Origin: Modicisalibacter tunisiensis
GTDB lineage: Bacteria; Pseudomonadota; Gammaproteobacteria; Pseudomonadales; Halomonadaceae
Assembly: GCF_020148005.1 (NCBI RefSeq)
Contig: NZ_JAGXFD010000001.1
Location: 2,564,599-2,628,598 of the forward strand
DNA length: 64,000 nt
Direction of reading: 5' to 3'
Shown here: positions 21,420 through 31,775 of the stretch, in pieces
How the letters are laid out: each line of letters opens with the position of its first letter
How positions within the stretch are numbered: the first letter of the stretch is position 1
Made by a program: the position numbers and the translations under genes
The notes under the pieces: generated by a model
Database searches by the model: none
What the model was told of the DNA's origin: nothing
Seen by the model: only the letters and a program-made list of their open reading frames with translations

Positions 21420-23009
21420 ATGACAGATACCCAGATAGCGCGTGAAGCCGAGCTCAGAAGGACTTTCGCGATCATCTCGCACCCCGACGCGGGGAAGACC
21501 ACCATCACCGAGAAGCTGCTGCTGTTCGGCAATGCCATCCAGCTCGCGGGCTCGGTGAAGAGCAAGCGCAACGACCGCCATGCCACTTCCGACTGGATGA
21601 AGATGGAGCAGGAGCGCGGCATCTCGGTAACCACCTCGGTGATGCAGTTTCCCTACAAGGGGCGCATCGTCAACCTGCTCGACACCCCCGGGCACGAGGA
21701 CTTCTCCGAGGACACCTACCGCACGCTGACCGCGGTGGACTCGGCGCTGATGGTGATCGACGGCGCCAAGGGTGTCGAGGACCGCACCATCAAGCTGATG
21801 GAGGTGTGTCGGCTGCGCACCACGCCGATCCTCACCTTCATCAACAAGATGGACCGCGACATCCGCGATCCCGTCGAGGTGATGGACGAGGTCGAGACGG
21901 TGCTCAACATCCAGTGCGCGCCGATGACCTGGCCGATCGGCATGGGGCGGCACTTCAAGGGCGTCTATCACCTCTACGATGACGTCATCCATCTCTACAA
22001 GCAGGGCCAGGGCAATCGCATTCCCGACGACGTGCGCATCGAGGGGCTCGACAATCCCGAGGTCGACGAGGTGCTGGGCGCCGACCAGGCCGAGGAGCTG
22101 CGCATGGAGGTCGAGCTGGTGCGCGGCGCCTCCCACACCTTCGACCTCGAGGCCTACCGGCGCGGCGAGCTGACCCCGGTCTACTTCGGCACTGCCATGG
22201 GCAACTTCGGGGTGCGCGAGATGCTCGACGGCTTCGTCGAGTACGCACCGATGCCGCAGCCCCGCGAGACCGACACCCGCGAGGTGGCGGCGGGCGACGA
22301 GCGTTTCACCGGGTTCGTCTTCAAGATCCAGGCCAACATGGACCCCAAGCATCGCGACCGGGTGGCCTTCCTGCGCGTCTGTTCGGGCAAGTACGAGAAG
22401 AACATGAAGATGCGCCATGTGCGCATCGGCAAGGACGTCAAGATCGCCGATGCCCTGACCTTCATGGCCTCGGACCGCGAGCATGTCGAGCAGGCGTGGC
22501 CGGGCGACATCATCGGTTTGCACAACCACGGCACCATCCAGATCGGCGACACCTTCACGCTCGGCGAGGACATGCGCTTCACCGGCATTCCGCACTTCGC
22601 GCCGGAGTTGTTCAAGCGTGTCCGGCTCAGGGACCCGCTGAAGATGAAGGCGCTGCAGAAGGGCCTCCAGCAGCTCTCCGAGGAGGGCGCGACCCAGGTC
22701 TTCATGCCGCTGGACAACAACGACCTGATCGTCGGCGCGGTCGGAGCACTGCAGTTCGATGTGGTCGCCCACCGCCTCAAGGAGGAGTACAAGGTCGACT
22801 GTATCTACGAGGGCGTGAACGTCCAGACCGCGCGCTGGGTGTATTGCGACGATGCCAAGCGCCTCGACGAATTCCGGCGCAAGGCCAGCAACAACCTGGC
22901 TCTCGATGGCGGTGGCTACCTCACCTATCTGGCGCCGACCCGGGTCAACCTGCAGATGGCCCAGGAGCGCTGGCCGGAGGTGCGCTTCAACGCCACCCGC
23001 GAGCACTGA
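21420..23009 (+). CDS. prfC: Peptide chain release factor 3
   Basis: 529-residue translational GTPase that recycles RF1/RF2 from terminated ribosomes. GTPase motifs are G1 [13 protein letters not shown]2 [13 protein letters not shown]3 DTPGHEDF and G4 NKMD; domain 2 and RF3-specific sequences ([57 protein letters not shown]) follow. It is full length. I use the ATG at 21420 ([20 protein letters not shown]), the usual start for the family. The 193-base gap upstream holds divergent promoters; CTACAATCG near 21333 is a plausible -10 region. Confidence 0.97.
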   Translation: MTDTQIAREAELRRTFAIISHPDAGKTTITEKLLLFGNAIQLAGSVKSKRNDRHATSDWMKMEQERGISVTTSVMQFPYKGRIVNLLDTPGHEDFSEDTYRTLTAVDSALMVIDGAKGVEDRTIKLMEVCRLRTTPILTFINKMDRDIRDPVEVMDEVETVLNIQCAPMTWPIGMGRHFKGVYHLYDDVIHLYKQGQGNRIPDDVRIEGLDNPEVDEVLGADQAEELRMEVELVRGASHTFDLEAYRRGELTPVYFGTAMGNFGVREMLDGFVEYAPMPQPRETDTREVAAGDERFTGFVFKIQANMDPKHRDRVAFLRVCSGKYEKNMKMRHVRIGKDVKIADALTFMASDREHVEQAWPGDIIGLHNHGTIQIGDTFTLGEDMRFTGIPHFAPELFKRVRLRDPLKMKALQKGLQQLSEEGATQVFMPLDNNDLIVGAVGALQFDVVAHRLKEEYKVDCIYEGVNVQTARWVYCDDAKRLDEFRRKASNNLALDGGGYLTYLAPTRVNLQMAQERWPEVRFNATREH

Positions 23010-23094
23010 CACGATCCTTGCCCAAAGCCGTGCGATGTCACATCTTGCACTCGAGGGGCGACACCCGTCGCTCCCCCGGTCGAGGAAAGCGGAC

Positions 23095-23571
23095 ATGGCA
23101 TCCCGGTTTCTCAAGGAGTTCCGCGAGTTCGCGGTCAAGGGCAACGTGGTCGACATGGCGGTGGGCATCATCATCGGTGCGGCCTTCACCGCCATCGTCA
23201 ACAGCCTGGTCAAGGACATCTTCACGCCGCTGATCGGTCTGGTCACCGGCGGCGTGAACTTCACCAACCAGTTCTGGGTATTGCGTGCGGGCAGCGGGGA
23301 AGGCCCCTACCATACCCTCGAGCAGGCCCAGGCCGCCGGTGCGGTGACGCTCAACTACGGCCTGTTCATCAATGCCACGCTGTCGTTTCTGATCGTGGCC
23401 TTCGCCACCTTCGTGCTGATCCGCAACATCAACCGGCTCAAGAACCTGCATCGCGAACCGGAGCCGGCCGCGCCCACCGTCAAGAGCTGTCCCTACTGCA
23501 TCTCCAAGATCCCGCTCGAGGCGACGCGCTGTCCGGCCTGTACCTCGCACCTGAAGGACGCCGCCCCATAG
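23095..23571 (+). CDS. mscL: Large-conductance mechanosensitive channel MscL, with C-terminal zinc-ribbon-like tail
   Basis: 158-residue channel that opens under membrane tension to release solutes on osmotic downshock. The N-terminal amphipathic helix and TM1 ([20 protein letters not shown]) and TM2 ([19 protein letters not shown]) are standard. The tail carries four cysteines in two CxxC pairs (C132, C135, C146, C149: CPYC and CPAC), resembling a small zinc ribbon absent from the 136-residue E. coli protein but seen in other bacterial MscLs. Start is ATG 23095. A safety valve is in line with life in changing salinity. Confidence 0.95.
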   Translation: MASRFLKEFREFAVKGNVVDMAVGIIIGAAFTAIVNSLVKDIFTPLIGLVTGGVNFTNQFWVLRAGSGEGPYHTLEQAQAAGAVTLNYGLFINATLSFLIVAFATFVLIRNINRLKNLHREPEPAAPTVKSCPYCISKIPLEATRCPACTSHLKDAAP

Positions 23572-23619
23572 GCTGTGCGGCACGGGAGCCCGACAAGGCC
23601 CGACAAGGAAGGAGAGTGC

Positions 23620-24396
23620 ATGCTGATCGACGCCCACTGCCATCTCGACTTCACCGCCTTCGACGAGGATCGTGATGACGTCTTTGCGCGGGCCCGCGAG
23701 GCCGGTGTCGGCCACTTCGTGGTGCCGGGGACCACGCGTGCCGCCTGGGACGGTGTGCTGGCGCTGGGCGCGCGGGAAGACGTCAGTGTCTGTCTCGGGC
23801 TGCATCCCTACTTCGTGGAGCAGCACGACGAGGACGCCGTCGAGGCACTGGCGCCGGCGCTCGACGCGCATCCCGAGGTGGTGGCGCTGGGCGAATGCGG
23901 CATCGATGCCCGTTTCACGGACAGTCTGGAGGCCCAGTGGCGGCTGTTCGACGCCCAGGTGCGCCTGGCCAGGGACCGGCACCTGCCGCTGGTGATTCAC
24001 TGCGTGCAGTGCAACGATACGCTCGCCAAGCGGTTGCGCCAGCTGTCACCGCCGGCCGGCGGGCTGGTCCATGCCTTCGCCGGCAGTCCCGAACAGGCCC
24101 GGGCGTTTCTCGACCTGGGCTTCGTGGTGGGACTGGGCGGGGCGGTGACCTATCCCCGTGCCCGACGGCTGGCGCGCATGGTCGCGGCACTGCCGGATGA
24201 CGGTTATGTACTGGAAACCGACAGCCCCGACATGCCGCTGTGCGGTTTCCAGGGGCGGCGTAACGAGCCGGCCCGGGTCGCGCGGGTCGCCGAGCGCGTC
24301 GCGTGCCTGCGCGGCCAGGAGGTGGCGGAGGTCGCCGCCCGGAGCACGGCCACCGCGCGGCGCCTCTTCGGCCTCACTGACGGGCTCTCGCGCTGA
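23620..24396 (+). CDS. TatD-family metal-dependent hydrolase (YjjV-like)
   Basis: 258-residue TIM-barrel hydrolase of the TatD DNase family. Metal ligands are visible in IDAHCHLDF (H6, H8), ALGECGID, PLVIHCVQ, GLVHAFAGSPEQA and LETDSPDMPL. Members show 3'-5' exonuclease or D-aminoacyl-tRNA deacylase-like activity; the specific role here is not known. I start it at ATG 23620 after GGAAGGAGAG. A tandem 10-bp duplication (CCCGACAAGG, 23589-23608) sits just ahead of that ribosome site. Confidence 0.9.
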   Translation: MLIDAHCHLDFTAFDEDRDDVFARAREAGVGHFVVPGTTRAAWDGVLALGAREDVSVCLGLHPYFVEQHDEDAVEALAPALDAHPEVVALGECGIDARFTDSLEAQWRLFDAQVRLARDRHLPLVIHCVQCNDTLAKRLRQLSPPAGGLVHAFAGSPEQARAFLDLGFVVGLGGAVTYPRARRLARMVAALPDDGYVLETDSPDMPLCGFQGRRNEPARVARVAERVACLRGQEVAEVAARSTATARRLFGLTDGLSR

Positions 24397-24429
24397 GGCA
24401 CCGGGCGTCTGGCAGGGGCGCAAGGCGGA

Positions 24430-25479
24430 TCAGTGGTCGCCTGCTGCCATCGCCTCGGGGTCGAGACGCTCCACCGGGTAGGGCAGCTTGAGTCGCTGCA
24501 GAGGCTGGCCCGCCACGCTCAGCGGTTCGGGCACCTCGCGGGTGGTCAGCACGGCGAGGACCTCCGCCCGGTCGTGGGCGTCCAGCGCCGCGGCGACCAC
24601 CTCGCCCCGGGGCTTGCCGTCGGCATCGGTCACGTCGTCGCCGATCGTCGGCAGCGTGGCGCCGCCGAGCTGGGCGCGAACCAGGCGCTTCTTGACCTGG
24701 CCGCGGAAGTGCGCGCGGGCGACGACCTCCTGGCCGGTATAGCAGCCCTTCTTGAAGCTCACCCCGCCGAGCGCCTCCCAGTTGAACATCTGCGGCAGGT
24801 AGGCGTCCTGCTGGCCGGCGTCCAGCCAGGCCAGCCCGGCCTGGATGTCCTGCCACTGCCAGACGGCGTTGCCCATCGTCACGGCATTGCGGGCGAGGGC
24901 CTCCCAGGCCTCGCGGGCCGCCGTCGCGGGCAGGCAGAGCAGCAGGCGGGCCACGCTGCCGGGATGGCGCAGCACCACCCCCTCGCCGAGTCGTGCCTGA
25001 TGCCAGACGGCCGGCGGCCGCACGTCCAGCCGCGTCTCGAGCAGCGCCGGGGCGTCGCGGCCGCTCAGGCCGATCAGCGCCAGGTCGTCGCGGTCGCAAA
25101 GCGTCACCTGATAGAAGGGGGCAAACTTGCCCAGATGAGCGCGCAGCGGCTCGACCAGGCCGGCCGTCATCACCAGCCAGTAGGTGTCCGGGGCGGGGTG
25201 CAGCAGTTGCGCATTGGCCAGCATGCGCCCCTTGGGCGTGCAGAAGGCCGTGGGCGCGGCGAGGTCGCCGTCGGCCAGGTCGAGCTGGGCGCTGGTCTGG
25301 CCCTGCAGGAAGCGCTTGGCGTCGCTGCCGCTGACTTCCAGTACTCCCAGGTGGACCAGCGGCATCAGGGCCGTCGCCTCCTGCGCCTGGCGCGCCTGGT
25401 GTGGATCGCCGAAATCGCGATGGCGGTCATCGACGCGGCGTGCCCCCAGGCCGTCGAGGTAAGCGTTCCAGTCGGTCAT
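24430..25479 (-). CDS. ygfZ: tRNA-modifying/iron-sulfur repair protein YgfZ
   Basis: 349-residue folate-binding protein related to GcvT, needed for activity of some iron-sulfur enzymes such as MiaB and for oxidative-stress resistance. The diagnostic motif KGCYTGQEVVARAHFRG, with its essential cysteine, is present, as are FLQGQTSAQLDLADGD and FCTPKGRMLANAQLL. Start is MTDWNAYLDG at 25479 with GGGAGAG upstream. It is convergent with the TatD-family gene and divergent from the small protein at 25617. Confidence 0.93.
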   Translation of the reverse strand: MTDWNAYLDGLGARRVDDRHRDFGDPHQARQAQEATALMPLVHLGVLEVSGSDAKRFLQGQTSAQLDLADGDLAAPTAFCTPKGRMLANAQLLHPAPDTYWLVMTAGLVEPLRAHLGKFAPFYQVTLCDRDDLALIGLSGRDAPALLETRLDVRPPAVWHQARLGEGVVLRHPGSVARLLLCLPATAAREAWEALARNAVTMGNAVWQWQDIQAGLAWLDAGQQDAYLPQMFNWEALGGVSFKKGCYTGQEVVARAHFRGQVKKRLVRAQLGGATLPTIGDDVTDADGKPRGEVVAAALDAHDRAEVLAVLTTREVPEPLSVAGQPLQRLKLPYPVERLDPEAMAAGDH

Positions 25480-25616
25480 TCTCTCTCCCTTGCCAGGCCG
25501 TCGATTCACTGACTGCAATGTGGGGGCGGTGCGCGAAAATGCAAGACGCTCGATGCCGTGGGCGGCGTGCTAGACTGGGCGTTCCACGCGCGGCTCGAGC
25601 AACGAGGAGAGAACCC

Positions 25617-25811
25617 ATGGCGCAGGGCATTTCACTGACCTTCACCGATGTCGATGATGCGGACACCGTCAACCGGCTGACCACGGCGCTGATGATGGTC
25701 GACGGGGTCGAGAGTGCCGAGGTGGGCCGCCACGGCGCGCACGTCGAGGGGCGGGCGTCGCGCGAGGCGCTGCTGCGCGCCGTGCGCGAACTGGGTGTCG
25801 AGGTACGCTGA
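25617..25811 (+). CDS. Small protein, possible heavy-metal-associated-like fold without metal cysteines
   Basis: 64 residues (MAQGISLTFTDVDDAD...). The pattern of short strands and two helices (ISLTFTDV, TVNRLTTALMMVDGVESAEV, AHVEG, REALLRAVRELGVEV) looks like a beta-alpha-beta-beta-alpha-beta HMA/ferredoxin-like fold, but there is no CxxC. It has a clear GAGGAGAG ribosome site and stops 12 bases before the OsmC gene, so the two are probably co-expressed. Function unknown; the fold idea is inference. Confidence 0.6.
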   Translation: MAQGISLTFTDVDDADTVNRLTTALMMVDGVESAEVGRHGAHVEGRASREALLRAVRELGVEVR

Positions 25812-25823
25812 GAGGAGAGCGCA

Positions 25824-26240
25824 ATGAGCATTACCGTCAGCAGTGTCGATGCGCAGGGCCTGCGCCAGCGTGTCGTGGTCGATTCCTTCGAGGAACTGTT
25901 CGCCGACGCGCCCGTGGTGGTCGGCGGCGACGAGACGGCGCCGGACCCTCACGACTATTTCGACCTGGCGCTGGGCACCTGCAAGGCGATCACCGTGCGC
26001 ATGTATGCGCGCCGCAAGGGCTGGCCGCTCGAGGCGATCGAGGTGCAGGTGGCCCGCAATGATCGCGAGGAGCGCCACGGCCGCTACTACCTCGACGTGG
26101 CGCTCAGCTTCACGGGAGCGCTGGATGCCGACCAGCGTCGGCGGCTCGCCGAGATCGCCGATCGCTGTCCGATCCATCGCCTCATGACCGACGCCACGGT
26201 CGCCATTCGCACGACGCTGGAGGAGGCCGCGGACGCTTGA
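25824..26240 (+). CDS. OsmC-family protein
   Basis: 138 residues of the OsmC/Ohr fold, thiol peroxidase-like proteins reducing organic hydroperoxides. Two cysteines sit at the expected positions (C53 in [17 protein letters not shown] and C115 in DRCPIHRLM). It belongs to the short OsmC-like subgroup often annotated only as OsmC family rather than Ohr. It follows the 64-residue gene and precedes uvrB by 31 bases on the same strand. Confidence 0.88.
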   Translation: MSITVSSVDAQGLRQRVVVDSFEELFADAPVVVGGDETAPDPHDYFDLALGTCKAITVRMYARRKGWPLEAIEVQVARNDREERHGRYYLDVALSFTGALDADQRRRLAEIADRCPIHRLMTDATVAIRTTLEEAADA

Positions 26241-26271
26241 AGTTGTCGCCGGGCGCCTGCATCTCACCGTC

Positions 26272-28302
26272 ATGAGCAAACCATTCCGCATCCAGTCGCA
26301 GTACCGCCCGGCCGGTGACCAGCCGACGGCCATCGACGGCCTGGTCCGGGGGCTCGAGGCCGGCCTGGCCTACCAGACGCTGCTGGGCGTGACCGGCTCG
26401 GGCAAGACCTTCACCATGGCCAACGTGGTCGAGCGCCTGCAGCGCCCGACCATCGTGCTGGCGCCCAACAAGACCCTGGCCGCCCAGCTCTACGGCGAGT
26501 TCAAGTCGTTCCTCCCCGACAACGCCGTGGAGTACTTCGTCTCCTACTACGATTACTATCAGCCGGAAGCCTACGTGCCGTCGTCGGACACCTTCATCGA
26601 GAAGGACGCCTCGATCAACGATCATATCGAGCAGATGCGGCTGTCGGCCACCAAGGCGCTGCTCGAGCGTCGCGATGCGCTGATCGTCGCCTCGGTGTCG
26701 GCGATCTACGGCCTGGGGGACCCGGACCAGTACCTGAAGATGCGCCTGCACTTCAATCGTGGCGAGATGATCGACCAGCGCTCCTTCCTGCGGCGGCTCG
26801 CCGAGCTGCAGTACACCCGCAACGACATGGACTTCCGACGCGGCACCTACCGGGTACGTGGCGACGTGATCGACATCTTCCCCGCGGATGCCGAGGAGGA
26901 GGCGGTGCGCGTCGAACTGTTCGATGACGAGATCGAGTCGATCCGGCTGTTCGATCCGCTGACCGGCGAGCTGCGTGACAAGGTGCCGCGCATGACCATC
27001 TACCCCAAGAGCCACTACGTGACGCCGCGCGAGACGATCCTCGAGGCGACCGAGCATATCAAGGCGGAGCTCGCCGAGCGCCTCGAGTGGCTGCGCAGGA
27101 ACGACCGGCTGGTCGAGGCCCAGCGTCTCGAGCAGCGTACCCTCTACGATATCGAGATGATGCTCGAGCTAGGCTACTGCAACGGCATCGAGAACTACTC
27201 GCGCTACCTGTCCGGGCGCGCGCCGGGCGAGCCGCCGCCGACCTTCTTCGACTACCTGCCGGACGATGCCATCCTGTTCATCGACGAGTCCCACGTCAGC
27301 GTTCCGCAGGTGGGCGGCATGTACAAGGGCGACCGCTCGCGCAAGGAGACGCTGGTCGAATACGGCTTTCGCCTGCCGTCGGCTCTGGACAACCGGCCGA
27401 TGACCTTCGAGGAGTGGGAGCGGATCTGCCCGCAGACGGTCTTCGTCTCGGCCACGCCGGGCCCCTACGAGGCCGAGCATGCCGGCCAGGTGGTCGAGCA
27501 GGTCGTGCGTCCCACCGGGCTGCTCGACCCCGAGGTCGAGGTACGCCCGGCCTCCACCCAGGTCGATGACCTGCTCTCCGAGATCCGCCTGCGTACCGAG
27601 GTCGGCGAGCGGGTGCTGGTCACCACCCTGACCAAGCGCATGGCCGAGGACCTGACCGAATACCTCGACGAGCACGATGTGCGGGTGCGCTATCTGCACT
27701 CGGATATCGACACTGTCGAACGGGTGGAGATCATTCGTGACCTGCGACTGGGCAAGTTCGACGTGCTGGTGGGGATCAACCTGCTGCGCGAGGGGCTCGA
27801 CATTCCCGAGGTGTCGCTGGTGGCGATTCTCGATGCCGACAAGGAAGGCTTCCTGCGCGCCGAGCGTTCGTTGATCCAGACCATCGGCCGTGCCGCTCGC
27901 AACGCCAACGGCAAGGCGATCCTCTACGGTGACCGGGTCACCGACTCGATGCGCCGGGCGATCGACGAGACCGAGCGGCGTCGTGCCAAGCAGATCGCCC
28001 ACAACGAGCAGCACGGCATCGTCCCGCAGACCGTCACCAAGTCGGTCGCCGACATCATGGAAGGTGCCCAGACGCCGGGGAAGAAGGGCGCGCGCCGCAA
28101 GGGCGCGCGCAAGGTGGCCGAGCCGGCCGGCGAGTATGGCCTGGAAACCCTGCGTACCCTGTCGGTGCCCGAGCTGACCCGCGAGATCGCCAGGCTCGAG
28201 GACGCCATGCACGAGGCGGCCCAGAACCTCGAGTTCGAGGAGGCGGCGCGTCTGCGCGATCAGGCCCAGGTGCTCAATGCCCGTCTGCTCGAGCTGAAGT
28301 GA
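26272..28302 (+). CDS. uvrB: Excinuclease ABC subunit B
   Basis: 676-residue DNA damage-verification helicase of nucleotide excision repair; works with UvrA and UvrC. Walker A is [13 protein letters not shown], the damage-probing beta hairpin contains [20 protein letters not shown], and helicase motifs [35 protein letters not shown] and [11 protein letters not shown] follow. The C-terminal UVR motif that binds UvrC is intact ([16 protein letters not shown]). Start is ATG 26272 ([18 protein letters not shown]). Full length. Confidence 0.97.
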   Translation: MSKPFRIQSQYRPAGDQPTAIDGLVRGLEAGLAYQTLLGVTGSGKTFTMANVVERLQRPTIVLAPNKTLAAQLYGEFKSFLPDNAVEYFVSYYDYYQPEAYVPSSDTFIEKDASINDHIEQMRLSATKALLERRDALIVASVSAIYGLGDPDQYLKMRLHFNRGEMIDQRSFLRRLAELQYTRNDMDFRRGTYRVRGDVIDIFPADAEEEAVRVELFDDEIESIRLFDPLTGELRDKVPRMTIYPKSHYVTPRETILEATEHIKAELAERLEWLRRNDRLVEAQRLEQRTLYDIEMMLELGYCNGIENYSRYLSGRAPGEPPPTFFDYLPDDAILFIDESHVSVPQVGGMYKGDRSRKETLVEYGFRLPSALDNRPMTFEEWERICPQTVFVSATPGPYEAEHAGQVVEQVVRPTGLLDPEVEVRPASTQVDDLLSEIRLRTEVGERVLVTTLTKRMAEDLTEYLDEHDVRVRYLHSDIDTVERVEIIRDLRLGKFDVLVGINLLREGLDIPEVSLVAILDADKEGFLRAERSLIQTIGRAARNANGKAILYGDRVTDSMRRAIDETERRRAKQIAHNEQHGIVPQTVTKSVADIMEGAQTPGKKGARRKGARKVAEPAGEYGLETLRTLSVPELTREIARLEDAMHEAAQNLEFEEAARLRDQAQVLNARLLELK

Positions 28303-28307
28303 CGCGT

Positions 28308-28345
28308 CCGCGCGCCGGCGGCTTGGTGAAACCGCCGGTGCGCGG
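28308..28345. terminator. GC-rich hairpin between convergent uvrB and the PoxB-like gene
   Basis: 14-bp stem CCGCGCGCCGGCGG / CCGCCGGTGCGCGG (one G:T pair) with a 10-base loop. There is no real T tract on either strand, so it may be a weak bidirectional terminator or an RNA 3'-end stabiliser. Confidence 0.45.
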
Positions 28346-28352
28346 CTGATCG

Positions 28353-30149
28353 TCAGTCCCTGTCCTTGTGGCGTCCCAGCAGGGTGCGCCCCAGCTGCTT
28401 GGCGGAGAGCCGGGCATGATGTGTGGCCGAGTCGTCGCCCTTGAGCATCGAGGCCAGGTAGTTCCTGGCCTGCTCGAGCTTGATGTGCGGCGGCAACGGT
28501 GCCACGTCACCGTCGGTGTAGGCGTTGATCACCACCGGCCGGTCGGCGGCGAAGGCCTGGTCCCAGACGTGATCGATCTCCTCGGCGCGTTCCAGGCGCA
28601 ACCCTTCCAGCCCCAGCAGCCGGGCGTATTCATCGAAGGCGAAGTCGGGCAGGTCCTGCGAGGTGGCGAAGCGCGGGTCGCCCTCCATGACGCGTTGCTC
28701 CCAGGTCACCTGGCTGAGGTCGCGGTTGTTGAGCACCAGCACGATGCAGCGCGGGTCCTCCCACTCGCGCCAGTACTTGGCCAGCGTGAGCAGGGCCTGG
28801 TTGCCGAGCATCTGCATGGCGCCGTCGCCGACCATGGCCACCGCCGGGCGCTGCGGATGGGCGAACTTGGCGGCCAGCAGGTAGGGGACGGCATTGCCCA
28901 TCGAGGCCAGGCCACCGGATACCGAGCCGAGCATGCCGCGACGGACCTTGATGTAGCGGGCATACCAGTTGGTGGCGCTGCCCACGTCGCAGGCGAGCAT
29001 CACGTCATCCGGCAGGCGTGGCGATAGGGCCTGGAACAGGCGCTGCGGGTTGATGGGGCTGGCATCGGTGGCGGCACGCTCGTCGGTGATTCGCCACCAG
29101 TCGTCGATCCAGCCCTGGACGCGCCCGTGCCACGCCCGATCGTCCTTGTAGGCCACCCGCTCGGTCAGGGCGGCCAGGGTGGCGCGGGCATCGCCATGCA
29201 GGTTGATCTCGGTGGGGTAGCGCAGCCCCAGCGCCGCGGGGGCGACGTCGATCTGCACGGCTCGCGCCTGGTCCGACTTGGGCAGGAACTCGGCATAGGG
29301 AAAGCGGGTGCCGACCAGCAGCAGGGTGTCGCACTCCTCCATCATCTTCTCGCTGGCCTCGGTACCCAGCAGGCCGATGGTGCCGGTCACCCCGGGCGCG
29401 TCGTCGGGGATCATGGCCTTGGCCAGGATCGCCTTGGCGATGCCGGCGCCGAGGCGATCGGCGAGGGCCAGCAGGTCGTCGACGGCATGCTTGACGCCGG
29501 CGCCGGCAAGAATCGCCACCTTCTCGCCCTGGTCGAGCAGCGCGGCCGCGGCGTCGAGGTCCGCCGGCTCGGGCAGCCGTTGCGGGCGGCGGTAGCCGAC
29601 CCCCGAGAAGACCGCGCCATGAGTGGCGGGCGGGTCGGCCATGGGCAGGTCCTGCACGTCGTTGGGCAGGATCACGCAGGTCACGGTGCGCTCGGCGATG
29701 GCGATGCGCAGCGCCTGGTCGATGACGTGCCGGGCCTGGGCGGGTTCGGTGACCATCTGCACATAATCGCCGGCGACGTCCTTGTAGAGCGCGATCAGGT
29801 CGAGCTCCTGCTGGTAGTCGGTACCCAGACTCATGCGCGCCTGCTGACCGACGATCGCCACCGCCGGCATGTGGTCCTTGCGAGCGTCGTACAGGCCGTT
29901 GAGAAGATGTACCGCCCCCGGGCCCGAGGTCGCCACGCACACCCCCACGTCGTCGCTGAACTTGGCATGGCCGCTGGCCATGAAGGCGGCGACTTCCTCG
30001 TGGCGCGGCTGGATCAGGCGCGGCCCGTCCTCGGCACGGCGCAGGGCGGCCATGAAGCCGTTGATGCCGTCGCCGGAATAACCGTAAAGGCGCTCGACGC
30101 CCCACTCCTTGAGACGCGAGACGATGAAATCGCTGACCGTGTCTGACAT
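28353..30149 (-). CDS. Thiamine-diphosphate-dependent pyruvate oxidase/dehydrogenase-like enzyme (PoxB-like)
   Basis: 598 residues of the acetolactate synthase/pyruvate oxidase superfamily. The catalytic glutamate is E51 (RHEEVAAFMASGHAK), the FAD/central domain shows GPGAVHLLNGLYDARKDHMP, and the thiamine-diphosphate motif is VGDGAMQMLGN with the trailing NN about 28 residues on (LVLNNRDLSQVTWEQRV). By pattern it is close to PoxB-type quinone-linked pyruvate oxidases, but the substrate should be considered open. ATG 30149 follows AGGAGGGAAAGC. It is 48 bases downstream of the FMN glutamate-synthase-like gene and probably co-transcribed with it. Confidence 0.85.
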   Translation of the reverse strand: MSDTVSDFIVSRLKEWGVERLYGYSGDGINGFMAALRRAEDGPRLIQPRHEEVAAFMASGHAKFSDDVGVCVATSGPGAVHLLNGLYDARKDHMPAVAIVGQQARMSLGTDYQQELDLIALYKDVAGDYVQMVTEPAQARHVIDQALRIAIAERTVTCVILPNDVQDLPMADPPATHGAVFSGVGYRRPQRLPEPADLDAAAALLDQGEKVAILAGAGVKHAVDDLLALADRLGAGIAKAILAKAMIPDDAPGVTGTIGLLGTEASEKMMEECDTLLLVGTRFPYAEFLPKSDQARAVQIDVAPAALGLRYPTEINLHGDARATLAALTERVAYKDDRAWHGRVQGWIDDWWRITDERAATDASPINPQRLFQALSPRLPDDVMLACDVGSATNWYARYIKVRRGMLGSVSGGLASMGNAVPYLLAAKFAHPQRPAVAMVGDGAMQMLGNQALLTLAKYWREWEDPRCIVLVLNNRDLSQVTWEQRVMEGDPRFATSQDLPDFAFDEYARLLGLEGLRLERAEEIDHVWDQAFAADRPVVINAYTDGDVAPLPPHIKLEQARNYLASMLKGDDSATHHARLSAKQLGRTLLGRHKDRD

Positions 30150-30197
30150 GCTTTCCCTCCTATGGATTGGCGTGAAGCCACTCGGCCTCGGGCCGGA

Positions 30198-31775
30198 TCA
30201 GAAACGTTCGGCCCGGGCGGCCTCCCAGTACGGGGCATAGGCCTCGGGTACCTCACCGCCCTCGAGCAGCTGGCCCGGCCTGAGCGGAACGATGCTGGTC
30301 CGGTAGGGGTGTGCCGGTGTGTAGTCGTTGCGGTGGTAGATCATGTCCGGCGTGAGCTGGTCGGGATGATCGACCCCCAGGGCCCCGGCGAGTTCGCGAA
30401 ACGCCTTGAGGGTGCCGTGGTGGTAGTTGGCGACCCGCCAGGCCTTCTCGTCGACGTTGATGGCGCGGCTGCGCCGGGGATCCTGGGTGGTGACCCCGGT
30501 GGGGCACTTGTTGGTGTGACAGCGCCGTGCCTGGATGCAGCCCACCGAGAACATGAAGGGACGCGCGGCGTTGCACATGTCGGCGCCCAGCGCCATCTTC
30601 ACCACCATGTCGAAGCCCAGGGCCACCTTGCCGCTGGCGATCAGCTTCATGTCGTCGCGCAGCCCGGTGCCGACCAGGCACTGGTGGACGAAGGGCAGGG
30701 CCTCGTTGATGTAGTTGCCCAGCCGGTCGGAGAACTCCTGAGGAGCGGCGCCGGTGCCGCCTTCGGCGCCGTCGATGGTGATGAAGTCGGGGCGGATGCC
30801 CGTCTCGAGCATGGCCTTGCAGATGCTCAGGAACTCGCTGCGCTTGCCCAGGCACATCTTCATGCCCACCGGCTTGCCGCCCGAGAGCTCGCGCAGCCGG
30901 GCGATGAACTCGAGCAGGCCGATCGGGGTGTCGAATTCCGGATGCGAGGCCGGCGACTGGCAATCCTCGCCTTCCGTGATCTGGCGTGTCTCGGCGATCT
31001 CGCGGTTGACCTTGGCGGCGGGGAGCAGGCCGCCGTGCGAGGGCTTGGCACCCTGGGACAGCTTGAGCTCGATCATCTTGACCTGGTCCTCGCGGGCCTT
31101 TTCGCGAAAGGTCTCGGCGTCGAAACGGCCTTCGCGGGTCCGGCAGCCGAAATAGGCGGTGCCCAGCTCCCAGATCAGGTCGCCGCCGTGGCGCTGATGA
31201 TAGGGGCTGATGGCGCCCTCGCCGGTGTTGTGGGCGAAGCCGCCGCGCTTGGCGCCGAGATTCATGGCGAGAATTGCCGTCGACGACAGCGAGCCGAAGC
31301 TCATGGCCGAGATGTTCAGGCGTGAGGCCCGATAGGGCCGCGTACACTGCGGGCCGCCGACGGTCAGGCAGGTGACGTCCTTCGGCACGTCCTTGGGGAC
31401 CAGCGAGTGTTCGGCAAACTCGTAGCCGGCGGCCTCGAAGTCCCGCAGGGTGCCGAAGGGCGAGGCGTCCGAGCTGCCGTCCGCCCGGGCGTTGATCAGG
31501 GTACGCTGGGCACGGCTGAAGGGCCGGCCGCTCTGCTCGGATTCGAAGAAATACTGGCGCAGTTCGGGGCGCACGAACTCCAGCATGTAGCGAAGATGGC
31601 CGATGACGGGGTAGTTGTTGAGCACATTGTGCCGCGAACGTAGATCATGAAAGCCGATGGCGGCGAAGAGTGCCCAGGCGATGAGCAGATAGCCTGCCGG
31701 CGGCCAGAACGGCCACCAGATCAGGATGACGACGAGCGCGGCGAACAGCGCCGTGGCGAAGTGTCGACGGTACAT
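30198..31775 (-). CDS. FMN-binding glutamate synthase family protein, membrane-anchored
   Basis: 525 residues homologous to the FMN/[3Fe-4S] domain of the glutamate synthase large subunit, without the glutaminase domain. A hydrophobic N terminus (about residues 5-42, WWPFWPPAGYLLIAWALFA) predicts membrane attachment. The iron-sulfur site is CIQARRCHTNKC, with the CX5CX4C spacing of GltB, and FMN-barrel segments include AMSFGSLSSTAILAMN, GEGAISPYH and ITIDGAEGGTGAAPQEF. Start at 31775 (MYRRHF) has AAGGA 8 bases upstream. It is divergent from fumarase and followed by the PoxB-like gene. The true electron donor and substrate are unknown. Confidence 0.87.
   Translation of the reverse strand: MYRRHFATALFAALVVILIWWPFWPPAGYLLIAWALFAAIGFHDLRSRHNVLNNYPVIGHLRYMLEFVRPELRQYFFESEQSGRPFSRAQRTLINARADGSSDASPFGTLRDFEAAGYEFAEHSLVPKDVPKDVTCLTVGGPQCTRPYRASRLNISAMSFGSLSSTAILAMNLGAKRGGFAHNTGEGAISPYHQRHGGDLIWELGTAYFGCRTREGRFDAETFREKAREDQVKMIELKLSQGAKPSHGGLLPAAKVNREIAETRQITEGEDCQSPASHPEFDTPIGLLEFIARLRELSGGKPVGMKMCLGKRSEFLSICKAMLETGIRPDFITIDGAEGGTGAAPQEFSDRLGNYINEALPFVHQCLVGTGLRDDMKLIASGKVALGFDMVVKMALGADMCNAARPFMFSVGCIQARRCHTNKCPTGVTTQDPRRSRAINVDEKAWRVANYHHGTLKAFRELAGALGVDHPDQLTPDMIYHRNDYTPAHPYRTSIVPLRPGQLLEGGEVPEAYAPYWEAARAERF

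Noticed and set aside
22852-23571. Longer MscL frame starting at 22852
   Set aside because: The extra N terminus overlaps the end of prfC and is not MscL-like; ATG 23095 gives the family start.
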